Positions 28,404-36,895 of a stretch of 64,000 bases of DNA are shown here, one piece after another. The notes below the pieces were generated by a model. It was not told the origin of the DNA. It did not search any database and saw only the letters and a list, made by a program, of their open reading frames with translations. Origin of the DNA: Hyphococcus sp. (GTDB lineage: Bacteria; Pseudomonadota; Alphaproteobacteria; Caulobacterales; Parvularculaceae); assembly GCA_013002535.1 (NCBI GenBank), contig JABDJK010000116.1:62001-126000 (forward strand). Reading direction: 5' to 3'. The position numbers were made by a program, and so were the translations under genes. Numbering within the stretch: the stretch's first letter is position 1; each line of letters opens with the position of its first letter.

Positions 28404-29348
28404 GTGAAAACGTCTGAACGGGGAATCGCCCTTATCAAACAATTCGAGGGGCTCGAATTGGAGGCGTATCAGGATATCGCGGGTGTCTGGACAATCGGAT
28501 ATGGGCACACTGGATCCGATGTCGAACCAGGAATGCGCATCACAGAGCGAGAAGCAGAAGCATTATTGAGGCGAGATTTGCGCCCGCGGGAAAACGCCGT
28601 TGACCGGCTCACCAAGGTCCCCGTTAATCAGAATGAATTCGACGCGCTTGTTAGTTTTATCTATAATGTCGGAATATCGGCATACGAACGATCCACAGCG
28701 CGGCGGCGACTAAATCGCGGGGACCGCCTTGGCGCGGCGAATGCGTTGACGTGGTGGAACAAGGCAACCGTCGGCGGGGTCTTGCGCGAAGTGCTGGGGC
28801 TGACGCGCCGGCGCGCCGCAGAGAAAGCTTTATTTTTGACGCCGGCAAATCCGCCGATTGTCCGCGAACCGGAAAACATCGACGATAATTCCAGGATTAC
28901 ACCGGTTGAAGATTCGCCGCGGCGCGATTCAATTGGCCAGAGCCGGAGTGTTCAGGGCGCAACCGTCGCTGGCGGCGCCGGCGTCGCTGCATCCACTATG
29001 GGGCGCGACAATGCCGAAGAACTCGACCAGATCGAAACGAATATTGAAGAAGGATATGGCGGCATAGAAAATCCGTCTGCGGATGAAGATAGCACAGTTC
29101 CGGACATGATTGACCCGGACAACAATGGCGAAACCGACCGCATCGAAGAACCGGTTGTCGATGACGACGGAAATCCGATAAACGGCGAGACGAACGAAGA
29201 GATCATGATGCCAGCCGATCGACCCTCAAAACATGAGGTTCATCAGGCGGAAGCGCAGATTCAGTTTGCGTTGTTGCTACTGATCTTTTTGTCAGTCGCC
29301 TTTGTCATATGGGCGCGCGTCGACGATTGGCTGCATTACCGGCGCTAG
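28404..29348 (+). CDS. GH24 lysozyme with C-terminal membrane anchor
   Basis: 314 residues. The GTG at 28404 is seven bases after GGAG; a GTG one codon earlier is the alternative. Residues 1-150 are a phage-type (T4-like) muramidase with E15 (FEGLE), D24 (YQDIAG) and T30 (WTIGYGHT), the complete catalytic triad. A long acidic linker (about 160-275) leads to one membrane helix (FALLLLIFLSVAFVIWARV) at the very C-terminus. No signal peptide, holin or phage genes are near. It pairs with the similar protein at 47647-48618. Confidence 0.85.
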   Translation: MKTSERGIALIKQFEGLELEAYQDIAGVWTIGYGHTGSDVEPGMRITEREAEALLRRDLRPRENAVDRLTKVPVNQNEFDALVSFIYNVGISAYERSTARRRLNRGDRLGAANALTWWNKATVGGVLREVLGLTRRRAAEKALFLTPANPPIVREPENIDDNSRITPVEDSPRRDSIGQSRSVQGATVAGGAGVAASTMGRDNAEELDQIETNIEEGYGGIENPSADEDSTVPDMIDPDNNGETDRIEEPVVDDDGNPINGETNEEIMMPADRPSKHEVHQAEAQIQFALLLLIFLSVAFVIWARVDDWLHYRR

Positions 29349-29351
29349 GCG

Positions 29352-30224
29352 TTACTTGCAAAATACGCGGAAGCAAACGACTTTCAGCTGTTCGGATTTC
29401 AGGGCGTCATAACGCTCAGCCCACAGATGAGCGTTTCGGGCTAGCGCGTTTGCATATTCGGCGCGCTTGTGCGCGTCGTCCATGGCCGCAATCGCGCGGT
29501 AAGCGCGCCGCCACCCGGCCCATCCTTTTTCGATGAGCGCCAAGTACGCCGCACTTTCATCGGTTTTATCGGCGAGTGTGAATCCGGCCTCGCGAAATAA
29601 TTCTTCATATTGTTGTTCGGTTCGGATTGCGCCTTTTGGCGTCGCGGGAAAACAGCTGCGCAACCGCACGCCGCGGCGTGCGCCGGCAAAATCCACAAAC
29701 GCCACCTTCGCCCCTGGCGTTACCATTTCTGCGCATAGCGCGGCGACAGCTTCAGGATTCGCATCGCGATGGAGCTCGAAAAATGACAAAGCGCCGCCAG
29801 CGGCGCCTTTCTGTAGACGTTGCAGCGCGTCTTCATACTGGCGCAGCCGCTTGTCCGTATAACTTTTCGTACGAGTAAAACCAATCGTTTTCCAACGCGT
29901 TCCATGTTTAAGGTCATCCAAGGGTCCACCGGCGCCGGCGCCAAAGACCACAACGTTTGCACGCACCGGCAACGAAAGCAGCCGAGCGAATCGCATTGTC
30001 CAAGCAGGCTCACCGGGTTCTAGCCGGCCTTTGCCCCATATGGCTTCTGCGATGACTTCATCACCATTTCGCGGGTCGTCGACAGTCGTGGCGAAGTAGG
30101 CCTGCAACGCAGCGCGTTCCGCGTCGGCGTCAAAGGCGTAGCCCTCCCACCAAGCGTGAAACTTGCGCCCGGTGAACGCCAGTTGCGCGCGTAAATTGGC
30201 TGCTGCGTTGCGCGTTGCGCCCAT
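29352..30224 (-). CDS. SAM-methyltransferase-like protein of unknown function
   Basis: 290 residues, Ala/Arg-rich. ANVVVFGAGAGGPLDDL resembles SAM-binding motif I and AKVAFVDFAGARRGV a later strand of a Rossmann methyltransferase. The N-terminal region (FTGRKFHAWWEGYAFD) and the C-terminal helical part are not assigned to a known family by me. A CtrA-type box lies about 130 bases upstream of its start, which would make it cell-cycle regulated. Confidence 0.45.
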   Translation of the reverse strand: MGATRNAAANLRAQLAFTGRKFHAWWEGYAFDADAERAALQAYFATTVDDPRNGDEVIAEAIWGKGRLEPGEPAWTMRFARLLSLPVRANVVVFGAGAGGPLDDLKHGTRWKTIGFTRTKSYTDKRLRQYEDALQRLQKGAAGGALSFFELHRDANPEAVAALCAEMVTPGAKVAFVDFAGARRGVRLRSCFPATPKGAIRTEQQYEELFREAGFTLADKTDESAAYLALIEKGWAGWRRAYRAIAAMDDAHKRAEYANALARNAHLWAERYDALKSEQLKVVCFRVFCK

Positions 30225-30354
30225 CGCAATTTCGCTCCCTTAATACGCCGTCTTCCGCAGATCGATATTCGTCGCCAAATCCTGACGTTCGTTGGCTGAT
30301 AATTCGTTAAAGCAAAGCGAACTTGTTTCGTTTTGGGAAATTTTTTCCAATTCG

Positions 30355-30369
30355 TTAAACGGCCATTAA
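30355..30369. promoter_or_regulatory. CtrA-type box TTAA-N7-TTAA
   Basis: TTAAACGGCCATTAA matches the full consensus TTAA-N7-TTAA. It lies between the uracil-DNA glycosylase stop and the methyltransferase-like gene and overlaps the second of two direct repeats aattcgttaaa at 30301 and 30349. In Caulobacterales such boxes bind phosphorylated CtrA. Confidence 0.55.
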
Positions 30370-30382
30370 CAGCGCTGCGTCC

Positions 30383-30976
30383 TTATATCAGTCGACGTAT
30401 TCGGCGACGCAACACCGGCAAAAGTTCATCTTCAAACCATGGGTTGTTCTTAAGCCACGCGTTATTTCGCCAGGATGGATGCGGCATTGGAAAGAACTTC
30501 GGCGCGAACTTCCGCCAATTTTCAACCGTGGCGGTAAGCGAATTTTTGGCGTTTTTACCTAGGTGCCATTTCTGTGCGTATCCCCCGACCAGGATCGCCG
30601 TTTCGATATTCGGCATGGCTGCAATCAATTCAGCGCGCCATTGAGCGGCGCATTCCTTACGCGGCGGAAGGTCGGCGCCCTTATCGTCATAGCCTGGAAA
30701 GCAAAACCCCATGGGAACGATGGTAACATGATTTCGATCATAAAAGACGTTTTCATCGACACCCATCCACTCGCGCAAGCGGTCTCCCGATGGATCCGTA
30801 AATGGCTTGCCGCTTTCATGAACTCGTTTTCCCGGCGCCTGCCCGAATATTGCGAGGCGCGCTTTCGTTGAAACCTGCAAAACCGGCCGCGGCTCATGCG
30901 GCAGTGGCGCCTTTATCGGATCATCAACGCAAATCCGGCAGGCGCGTATATCACGCGATAGCTTTGCAAGTGGCAT
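30383..30976 (-). CDS. Uracil-DNA glycosylase family protein, probably Fe-S
   Basis: 197 residues. Catalytic motif A is GQAPGKRVHESGKPF (45-59) and motif B is MPHPSWRNN with H165, as in the UDG superfamily. Four cysteines sit at 13, 16, 92 and 109, in the CxxC...C-x16-C pattern of Fe-S-containing family 4/5 enzymes. It should remove deaminated bases, though the motif A variant leaves the preferred lesion open. The stop is 28 bases before the CtrA-type box; the Cys-repeat gene is upstream on the same strand. Confidence 0.8.
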   Translation of the reverse strand: MPLAKLSRDIRACRICVDDPIKAPLPHEPRPVLQVSTKARLAIFGQAPGKRVHESGKPFTDPSGDRLREWMGVDENVFYDRNHVTIVPMGFCFPGYDDKGADLPPRKECAAQWRAELIAAMPNIETAILVGGYAQKWHLGKNAKNSLTATVENWRKFAPKFFPMPHPSWRNNAWLKNNPWFEDELLPVLRRRIRRLI

Positions 30977-30988
30977 TCAAAAAACTTT

Positions 30989-31423
30989 TTAGTCCAAAAC
31001 TTTCACGCACATCCCGGCGACGTCGTTCCATTGAAAACCGTCTTCGCATGTGCAAGTCGAAGGTTGGCCGCACATATTGATATCTCGTGTGCAAATTCCA
31101 GCCGGTTTTTTTGCGCATGACGTCTCATCTAGCTGGGCCGACGAAGCAGAAATTACCCCTGCCAGATCCATTACGCATTTGCCAAGGGCGGCGTTATATC
31201 CGTATCCGTCAGGACAGCGGCATACATTGCCAAACCCGCATGCATTTATGTCCTTCGTGCAGACAGCATCTTCCGGCACATCAATAACGCAAAGACCCTC
31301 GGCGGTGGCATACCCGCCGCCTGGCGCGCCGTCACCGGCGTCACCGCTCAACTGGCTGCAAGCGTATGCAGACAATCCGACATAAATTGCAATTGCAAAC
31401 AAACGTAGCGGTGGAAATTTCAC
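30989..31423 (-). CDS. Secreted Cys-rich protein with two tandem repeats
   Basis: 144 residues. A hydrophobic leader ends at YVGLSAYACSQ, a poor lipobox, so it may be a lipoprotein or a cleaved export signal. Two matching modules follow: CTKDINACGFGNVCRCPDGY (about 55-74) and CTRDINMCGQPSTCTCEDGF (about 111-130), each C-x6-C-x5-C-x-C and followed by a further Cys, an EGF-like arrangement. Disulfide bonding in the periplasm is implied. I do not recognise a family with a known role. Confidence 0.6.
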   Translation of the reverse strand: MKFPPLRLFAIAIYVGLSAYACSQLSGDAGDGAPGGGYATAEGLCVIDVPEDAVCTKDINACGFGNVCRCPDGYGYNAALGKCVMDLAGVISASSAQLDETSCAKKPAGICTRDINMCGQPSTCTCEDGFQWNDVAGMCVKVLD

Positions 31424-31493
31424 GGCACTCTCCTTCTCCGTGTCACCCCCAACAACGTTATCTTATCAAACACTCATTGATTCGGCCAATCCT

Positions 31494-31890
31494 TCAGGAT
31501 TCTTCCGATAAATGCGCAAGTTTTCCGGCATTTTCTTCCCAGTTTTTCCCGTCGAGCGGAACAATCTCGACAGATAGAAATTGACTGTATTCCATACAGC
31601 GTAGATTTAGCGAATATCCGACGGGATTGGACCGCGGCACATAAAAAGACTTTACGCCGCAATTAACGCAAAAGAAATGTTTCGCAATAATTTTATTGAA
31701 CGTGTATTCAACAATGTTATCAGCACCCTGAATTAAATTGAATTTCCACTTTGGAATGATCAAGTGAATGAATCCGATTATTTCACACATCGAACAATTG
31801 CATTTATGCGCCTTTGCTTCGTCTGGCAACTCCGCCGGCCATTACAGGGCGCCGCAATGGCATGATCTGGTCTTCCAGCTAACAAACATT
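31494..31890 (-). pseudogene. GFA-family protein gene with in-frame stop
   Basis: The ancestral start is the ATG at 31890, which overlaps the transporter stop (TAATG). The frame reads MFVSWKTRSCHCGAL, then TAA at 31842-31844, then WPAELPDEAKAHKCNCSMC and on through FFCVNCGVKSFYVPRSNP to 31494. The essential CHCG pair is upstream of the stop, so restarting downstream (TTG at 31829, 111 codons) would give a protein without two zinc ligands. A single substitution accounts for the lesion. Confidence 0.8.
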
Positions 31891-33169
31891 AACCGTTCCA
31901 AACCAGACCAATAACGGCGCCTGTCATCAGCGTAGCAAGTGTACCCGCAATCAGCGCACGCGGCGCGAGATCAATAACGTCGCTCCGGCGTTCAGGGGCC
32001 AAAACCGTAAGCCCGCCGATAACGATGCCGAGCGATGAAAAATTTGCAAAGCCGCAGAGCGAGTAAACAACGATCAACAAACTGCGTTCAGAAAATACAC
32101 CGTCTTCAACTTGCGCCAATTTCAAATAGGCGACAAATTCATTCAGCGCGGTTTTTAGGCCCATATATTCCCCAGCGGCGAGCGCTTCATTTGCCGGCAC
32201 GCCGGCGAGCCACATGAACGGCGCGAAAATATATCCAAACATGCGCTCAAGGGTGATAGGCGCTCCTGCAACATCCGGGAATCCCCCAAGCATAATGTTG
32301 ATGAGCGCAACCGCGGCGATGAATGCAATTAGCGATGCTAGAATATTGAGATAAAGGCCGAGCCCGTCTGTCACGCCGCGCATGAACGCGTCCATTGTGC
32401 CGCCGTATCCGAAATCATCGGCGGCCTCGACGGGCGTCGCAACCATGCCTTTTTCCGGCGGCATCATGACCTGCGCCATTAAAATTGCCGCGGGAACGGA
32501 TATGATTGACGCAACTATAATGTGGCCGAGAATTGACGGGTCAACGTTCGACAAAATCGTTGCGAACACCGCCATCACTGAACCGGCGACTGTAGCAAAT
32601 CCACCAGTAATGACGATGAGAAGTTCGGAGCGCGTAATTTTATTCAGATACGGACGGATCAGCAGCGGCGCTTCCGTCTGGCCGAGAAAAGTATTCGCTG
32701 CTGACGATAACGCTACTGCGCCGCCAACTCGAAACACGCGCTCCAGCAATACTGCAAACCCGCGGACGAACAATTTCAGCACGCCCCAATGCCATAAAAC
32801 AGCCGACAAACCGGAAAAGAAAATAACGAGCGGCAAGGCGCCAAATGCGAAAGAAAACATTGCGCCTTCATTGACGACCTCAAAGGGCGTGTCGCCGCCG
32901 CCAAGATGACCGAATACAAACGTCGTTCCGGCAGCCGTTGCCTCCTGAAGGGCGCGTACCGCAACCTGCAGAGATCCGAGCGCCGCGCGCGCTGGAGGCG
33001 TATATAACAAGAAAACAGCGATCAATATTTGCGCGCCAACTGCCCATATTGCCGCGAAAAATGGAAATCGCGTTTTGGCGCTCGAAAACAACCAGGCGAT
33101 AAAAATAAACGCGGCAAGTCCAATGGCGCTCTGTCCGCGTAACCCGATTTCCCCAATCCATTCCGGCAT
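31889..33169 (-). CDS. Concentrative nucleoside transporter (CNT/NupC family)
   Basis: 426 residues from the ATG at 33169, preceded by GAGGTAGG; a longer start 90 bases upstream was rejected. About ten membrane helices. The CNT signatures are SSAANTFLGQTEAPLLIRPYL (substrate and Na+ site) and, near the end, ALNEFVAYLKLAQ...IVVYSLCGFANFSSLGIVIGG. It takes up nucleosides driven by Na+ or H+. Divergent from the PMM/PGM gene. Confidence 0.92.
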   Translation of the reverse strand: MPEWIGEIGLRGQSAIGLAAFIFIAWLFSSAKTRFPFFAAIWAVGAQILIAVFLLYTPPARAALGSLQVAVRALQEATAAGTTFVFGHLGGGDTPFEVVNEGAMFSFAFGALPLVIFFSGLSAVLWHWGVLKLFVRGFAVLLERVFRVGGAVALSSAANTFLGQTEAPLLIRPYLNKITRSELLIVITGGFATVAGSVMAVFATILSNVDPSILGHIIVASIISVPAAILMAQVMMPPEKGMVATPVEAADDFGYGGTMDAFMRGVTDGLGLYLNILASLIAFIAAVALINIMLGGFPDVAGAPITLERMFGYIFAPFMWLAGVPANEALAAGEYMGLKTALNEFVAYLKLAQVEDGVFSERSLLIVVYSLCGFANFSSLGIVIGGLTVLAPERRSDVIDLAPRALIAGTLATLMTGAVIGLVWNG

Positions 33170-33350
33170 AAACCTACCTCGCAGCGTTCCGCTGAATATG
33201 GCGAGGTTGGAGACTAAAGTCACCAGAAACGTGCGGGACCATCGCGAAAACCGCGTCATTAAATTTCGCTGCTAGCGCGCCGAAATTCTGGTAATTGCCA
33301 TTTAACACGACAACGCTATGGTCCGGCCAAATTTGTAAGAGGACCGACCT

Positions 33351-34838
33351 ATGTTGCCTGCGCCACGCGCCGACTTGAAAGCCAATACGCTCGAATATGA
33401 AGTGATACCGCTCGTAAAACCCACTGGCTTCCGCGAATATGATGCGCGCTGGTTGTTTGAAAAAGAGATAAACCTGCTCGGTATTCAGGCGCTGGGCCAG
33501 GGCCTCGGGACGCTGATCCGCGAAATGGGCAAGGAGCCGCGCATTGTCGTCGGTCATGATTTCCGCGGCTATTCAATCTCGATCAAGCAAGCGTTGACCG
33601 TCGGCCTGATGACTGCCGGCATAGAAGTCAATGACATCGGCCTCGCGCTGTCGCCGGTCGCGTATTTCGCACAATTCGATCTCGATATTCCGTGTGTCGC
33701 GATGGTGACGGCGAGCCATAATGAGAATGGTTGGACCGGCGTCAAAATGGGCGCGGCGCGGCCGCTGACCTTTGGGCCAGACGAAATGGGACGTCTTAAA
33801 GATATTGTTCTGAACGGCGAATATAACAACTTCGACGGCGGCGCCTATAAATATATAGAAGGCATGCGCGAACGATACATCGCCGATGTAACAAAAGGTG
33901 TTTCCTTCAAGCGTAAGATGAAAGTCATCGCGGCTTGTGGCAACGGCACGGCCGGCGCCTATGCGCCCGAAGCACTGGAGCGACTTGGCCTTGAAGTAGT
34001 GCCCATGGACGCGGAACTTGACCACACCTTTCCTCGATATAATCCAAACCCGGAAGATATGGAAATGCTGCACGCTATGCAGGCTGCGGTCAGGGAGCAT
34101 GGCGCCGATGTCGCACTCGGGTTCGACGGCGACGGCGATCGCTGCGGTGTTGTTGACAATGAAGGCGTGGAAATTTTTGCAGATAAAATCGGCGTCATGA
34201 TCGCGCGCGATCTTTCCGCTATTCATAAAAATGCTCAATTTGTTGTGGATGTAAAATCTACCGGACTTTTCGTTACGGACCCGGTCTTGCAAGCTAATGG
34301 CGCCAATACTGAATACTGGAAAACGGGTCACTCTTATATCAAACGAAAGAGCCACGAGATGGGCGCGCTTGCGGGCTTTGAGAAGTCCGGTCACTTCTTT
34401 TTCAATGAACCGATTGGGCGCGGCTATGACGACGGGCTCGTCGCGGCAATTGCTTTGTTGCAAATGCTTGATCGCAATCCTGATAAGAACCTCTCTGACT
34501 TGCGCAATGCGCTCGCGAAGACTTATCAGTCGCCGACTATGTCGCCGCATTGCGCCGACGAAACCAAATATGGCGTCGTAGACAAGATCGTCGCCGAGCT
34601 TTCTGATCGGAAGGAAATTATCGGGCAGAAAGTTCGTGACGTCGTGACGGTCAACGGCGTGCGCATTACCGCTGAAGACGGAACATGGGGGCTCGTTCGG
34701 GCGTCCTCTAACAAGCCAGAATTGGTGGTGGTCGTCGAAAGCCCAACCTCGGAAGAGAATATGAAGAAGATGTTCGATGAGCTTGATGCTGTCTTGAAGA
34801 CTCATCCGGAAATCGGCGAGTACAACCAGAAGATTTAA
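33351..34838 (+). CDS. Phosphomannomutase/phosphoglucomutase
   Basis: 495 residues, AlgC/ManB-type hexose phosphomutase. Catalytic phosphoserine S122 is in TASHNENGWTG (119-130 region), the metal loop GFDGDGDRCG gives D259, D261 and D263, and the sugar-binding loop is GFEKSGHFFFNEP. The phosphate-binding C-terminal domain is RASSNKPELVVVVESPTS. It supplies mannose-1-P or glucose-1-P for polysaccharide synthesis. GAGGACC ribosome-binding site precedes the ATG. The family is also called CpsG/ManB/PgmG. Confidence 0.93.
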   Translation: MLPAPRADLKANTLEYEVIPLVKPTGFREYDARWLFEKEINLLGIQALGQGLGTLIREMGKEPRIVVGHDFRGYSISIKQALTVGLMTAGIEVNDIGLALSPVAYFAQFDLDIPCVAMVTASHNENGWTGVKMGAARPLTFGPDEMGRLKDIVLNGEYNNFDGGAYKYIEGMRERYIADVTKGVSFKRKMKVIAACGNGTAGAYAPEALERLGLEVVPMDAELDHTFPRYNPNPEDMEMLHAMQAAVREHGADVALGFDGDGDRCGVVDNEGVEIFADKIGVMIARDLSAIHKNAQFVVDVKSTGLFVTDPVLQANGANTEYWKTGHSYIKRKSHEMGALAGFEKSGHFFFNEPIGRGYDDGLVAAIALLQMLDRNPDKNLSDLRNALAKTYQSPTMSPHCADETKYGVVDKIVAELSDRKEIIGQKVRDVVTVNGVRITAEDGTWGLVRASSNKPELVVVVESPTSEENMKKMFDELDAVLKTHPEIGEYNQKI

Positions 34839-34884
34839 TAGTCTTGACCGGGCTTTTTCAGTCAAAACTTTTTTTCCCGCCATT

Positions 34885-35034
34885 ACTGGCTTTCTGGCGA
34901 ATCTGGTCTGGTTCTCCGGCGGAGATTTGCGCAAATTGTGGGCTGTGGGCGCGGCGTCAGGCGGTATCATTTACGCGCCAGTGATCATTCCAAGATCTAG
35001 TCTGGTTTTACTTGTTGCGCGCCATCATTCCGCG
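34885..35034 (+). repeat. Dispersed segment, copy A
   Basis: Shares order and about three-quarters of its bases with the minus strand at 27279-27425 (see there). In one frame it reads LANLVWFSGGDLRKLWAVGA, against ANLVCFCGGEWRVFWAVGA in copy B, so the similarity holds at peptide level too. It lies in the 500-base gene-free region after the PMM/PGM gene. A weak hairpin with a T-run (34847-34873) before it may terminate that gene. Confidence 0.55.
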
Positions 35035-35162
35035 CCTTCCTCGCGCTTTTACGGCGGAGATGTTTTGGCAAGAAGCCAAAACGGAGAGGGCTGTTTCCGT
35101 ATTTGCAGACGCCCCCCTTCGCCTTACTACGTTCGGCACTTTCCCCATAAATGGCGGAAAAA
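35035..35162. repeat. Degenerate palindromic element, relative of the pdhC insert
   Basis: Same order of parts as 3612-3724: ccttcctcgcgc...ggcggaga, a perfect inner hairpin gttttggc / gccaaaac (35062-35069, 35075-35082), ggagagggc opposite gccccccttc, gcc...ggc, and a closing arm tttccccataaatggcggaaa. It is intergenic between the PMM/PGM gene and the photolyase gene. Confidence 0.65.
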
Positions 35163-35338
35163 AGGCGAGCGTGGCTGGTGCATTCTAACACTTTCATGAC
35201 GCCCACAAAAGGCGCCCGAAATCCATGAGGAAAACTATCCATCGATAGCGGGATTCTTTAAAGAATACCCTCCTGCGGTTGAGTCCCGTTTTGTTAATTC
35301 AACCGGTTTGACGAGGCAATTGCTCCTGAGTCGAGCAA

Positions 35339-36859
35339 TCACAACCGATCCAGAATCCGATTTGCGCTGTCGCGGTATTCCTTTTGACGTTTACTGTCCA
35401 TCCGGTCCCAGGTGCTATAAGCGCGCGAGAGGCGGCGGTTGTTTTTCAACTTGTTTCGATTGCGCACTAGGAAATCCCAATAAAGAGGATTGAAGGGGCA
35501 AGCCCCCTCTCCAGTTTTCTTTTTCACGTCATATTCGCAGCCTTCGCAATAGTTGGACATTTTGTTGATGTAGTTACCGCTCGCTGCGTATGGCTTTGAC
35601 GCCAGTAAACCGCCGTCGGCGAACTGGCTCATGCCAAAAGTGTTGGGCGCCTCGACCCACTCGAACGCGTCCGCGTAAACGCCGAGATACCATTCATGAA
35701 CCGCCTGCGGATCAACGCCGGCAAGCATTGCGAAGTTACCTGTAACCATCAAGCGTTGGATATGATGCGCATACGCCTCTTCTTTTGTCTGGGCGACAGA
35801 CGCGCGAACGCAATTCATTCTTGTCTCGCCCGTCCAGTAAAATTCAGGCAGCGGACGTTCGGCGCCGAAGTAATTTTGATCCACATAATTAGGCGCATTG
35901 AGCCAGTAGATGCCGCGGACATATTCACGCCATCCAATGATTTGCCGAACAAAGCCTTCAGCGGCGTTTATGGGCGCATCACCGTCAAGATATGCACGCT
36001 CAACGCGCCGGCACACGTCGTGCGGATCAAGGAGCCCCGCGTTGATGTATAGTGACAGGACCGAGTGGTAGAGAAACTTCTCTCCCTCAAGCATCGCGTC
36101 CTGAAAATCGCCGAACGACGGCAACCCCTCCCGAATAAACGCGTCGAGCGCCGCTTCAGCTTTTTCGCGGGTGACCGCGAACCAAAAAGGCTCGAGATCG
36201 CCAAAATTTTCGGCAAAATTATCACGAACCAGGTCCAATACGTCTCGCGTAATGTCGTCTACCCGCATTCGGCGGGGGCGGGGCAAAGATAATTCGGCCT
36301 TCGCGGGTTTGCGGTTCTCCGCATCAAAATTCCATTTACCACCGGCTGGCTCTTCGCCGTCCATCAAGAAACCAGTCTTCTTTCGCATTTCGCGGTAGAA
36401 ATACTCCATACGCAGCGATTTTCGCCCGTCGGCCCATGACTGAAATTCTTTCTGGCTGCAAAGGAAACGATCGTCTTCAAGAATTTTGACCCGAACCCCG
36501 GTTTCCTCTTGCCAATTTTCCATCGCGGCTTTTACGCGATATTCTCCCGCTTCCACCGCAATGATGCGTTCTGGGCAATGCCGCTCGCAGGCGCGTTTTA
36601 ATTCGCCGGTAAATGAGGCTGTATTTCCGGGGTCGTTGAGTTTTATATAGCCAACATTCCAGCCGTCACTTTTTAATTCTTCGGCAAAGTGGCGCATCGC
36701 AGAAAACAAAAATGCAATTTTCTTTTTGTGATGGCCAACATAAGTTGCTTCATCCATCACCTCGACCATCAGTACGCGGTCACAGTCACGATCAGCATTC
36801 TTCAGCGATGCGATATTGTGGCTTAGTTGATCGCCCAAAATGAATATCAGGTTTCTCAT
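35339..36859 (-). CDS. Fe-S bacterial cryptochrome/photolyase (PhrB/(6-4) photolyase type)
   Basis: 506 residues from the ATG at 36859. The N-terminal part (RNLIFILGDQLSHNIASL) is the deoxyribodipyrimidine photolyase-related domain. The Fe-S class is shown by four cysteines, one in ETRMNCVRASVAQTK and three in MSNYCEGCEYDVKKKTGEGACPFN, the arrangement of Agrobacterium PhrB. FAD and a lumazine-type antenna are expected. It repairs UV (6-4) photoproducts using light. The acyl-CoA ligase gene is upstream on the same strand. Confidence 0.92.
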   Translation of the reverse strand: MRNLIFILGDQLSHNIASLKNADRDCDRVLMVEVMDEATYVGHHKKKIAFLFSAMRHFAEELKSDGWNVGYIKLNDPGNTASFTGELKRACERHCPERIIAVEAGEYRVKAAMENWQEETGVRVKILEDDRFLCSQKEFQSWADGRKSLRMEYFYREMRKKTGFLMDGEEPAGGKWNFDAENRKPAKAELSLPRPRRMRVDDITRDVLDLVRDNFAENFGDLEPFWFAVTREKAEAALDAFIREGLPSFGDFQDAMLEGEKFLYHSVLSLYINAGLLDPHDVCRRVERAYLDGDAPINAAEGFVRQIIGWREYVRGIYWLNAPNYVDQNYFGAERPLPEFYWTGETRMNCVRASVAQTKEEAYAHHIQRLMVTGNFAMLAGVDPQAVHEWYLGVYADAFEWVEAPNTFGMSQFADGGLLASKPYAASGNYINKMSNYCEGCEYDVKKKTGEGACPFNPLYWDFLVRNRNKLKNNRRLSRAYSTWDRMDSKRQKEYRDSANRILDRL

Positions 36860-36895
36860 GCGCTGCACTAATCATTATTGAATGCACGCTCGCGC

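Noticed and set aside
33573-34970. 465-codon open frame on the minus strand
   Set aside because: It is fully antisense to the PMM/PGM gene, which has all catalytic motifs; the start even falls in the dispersed segment.
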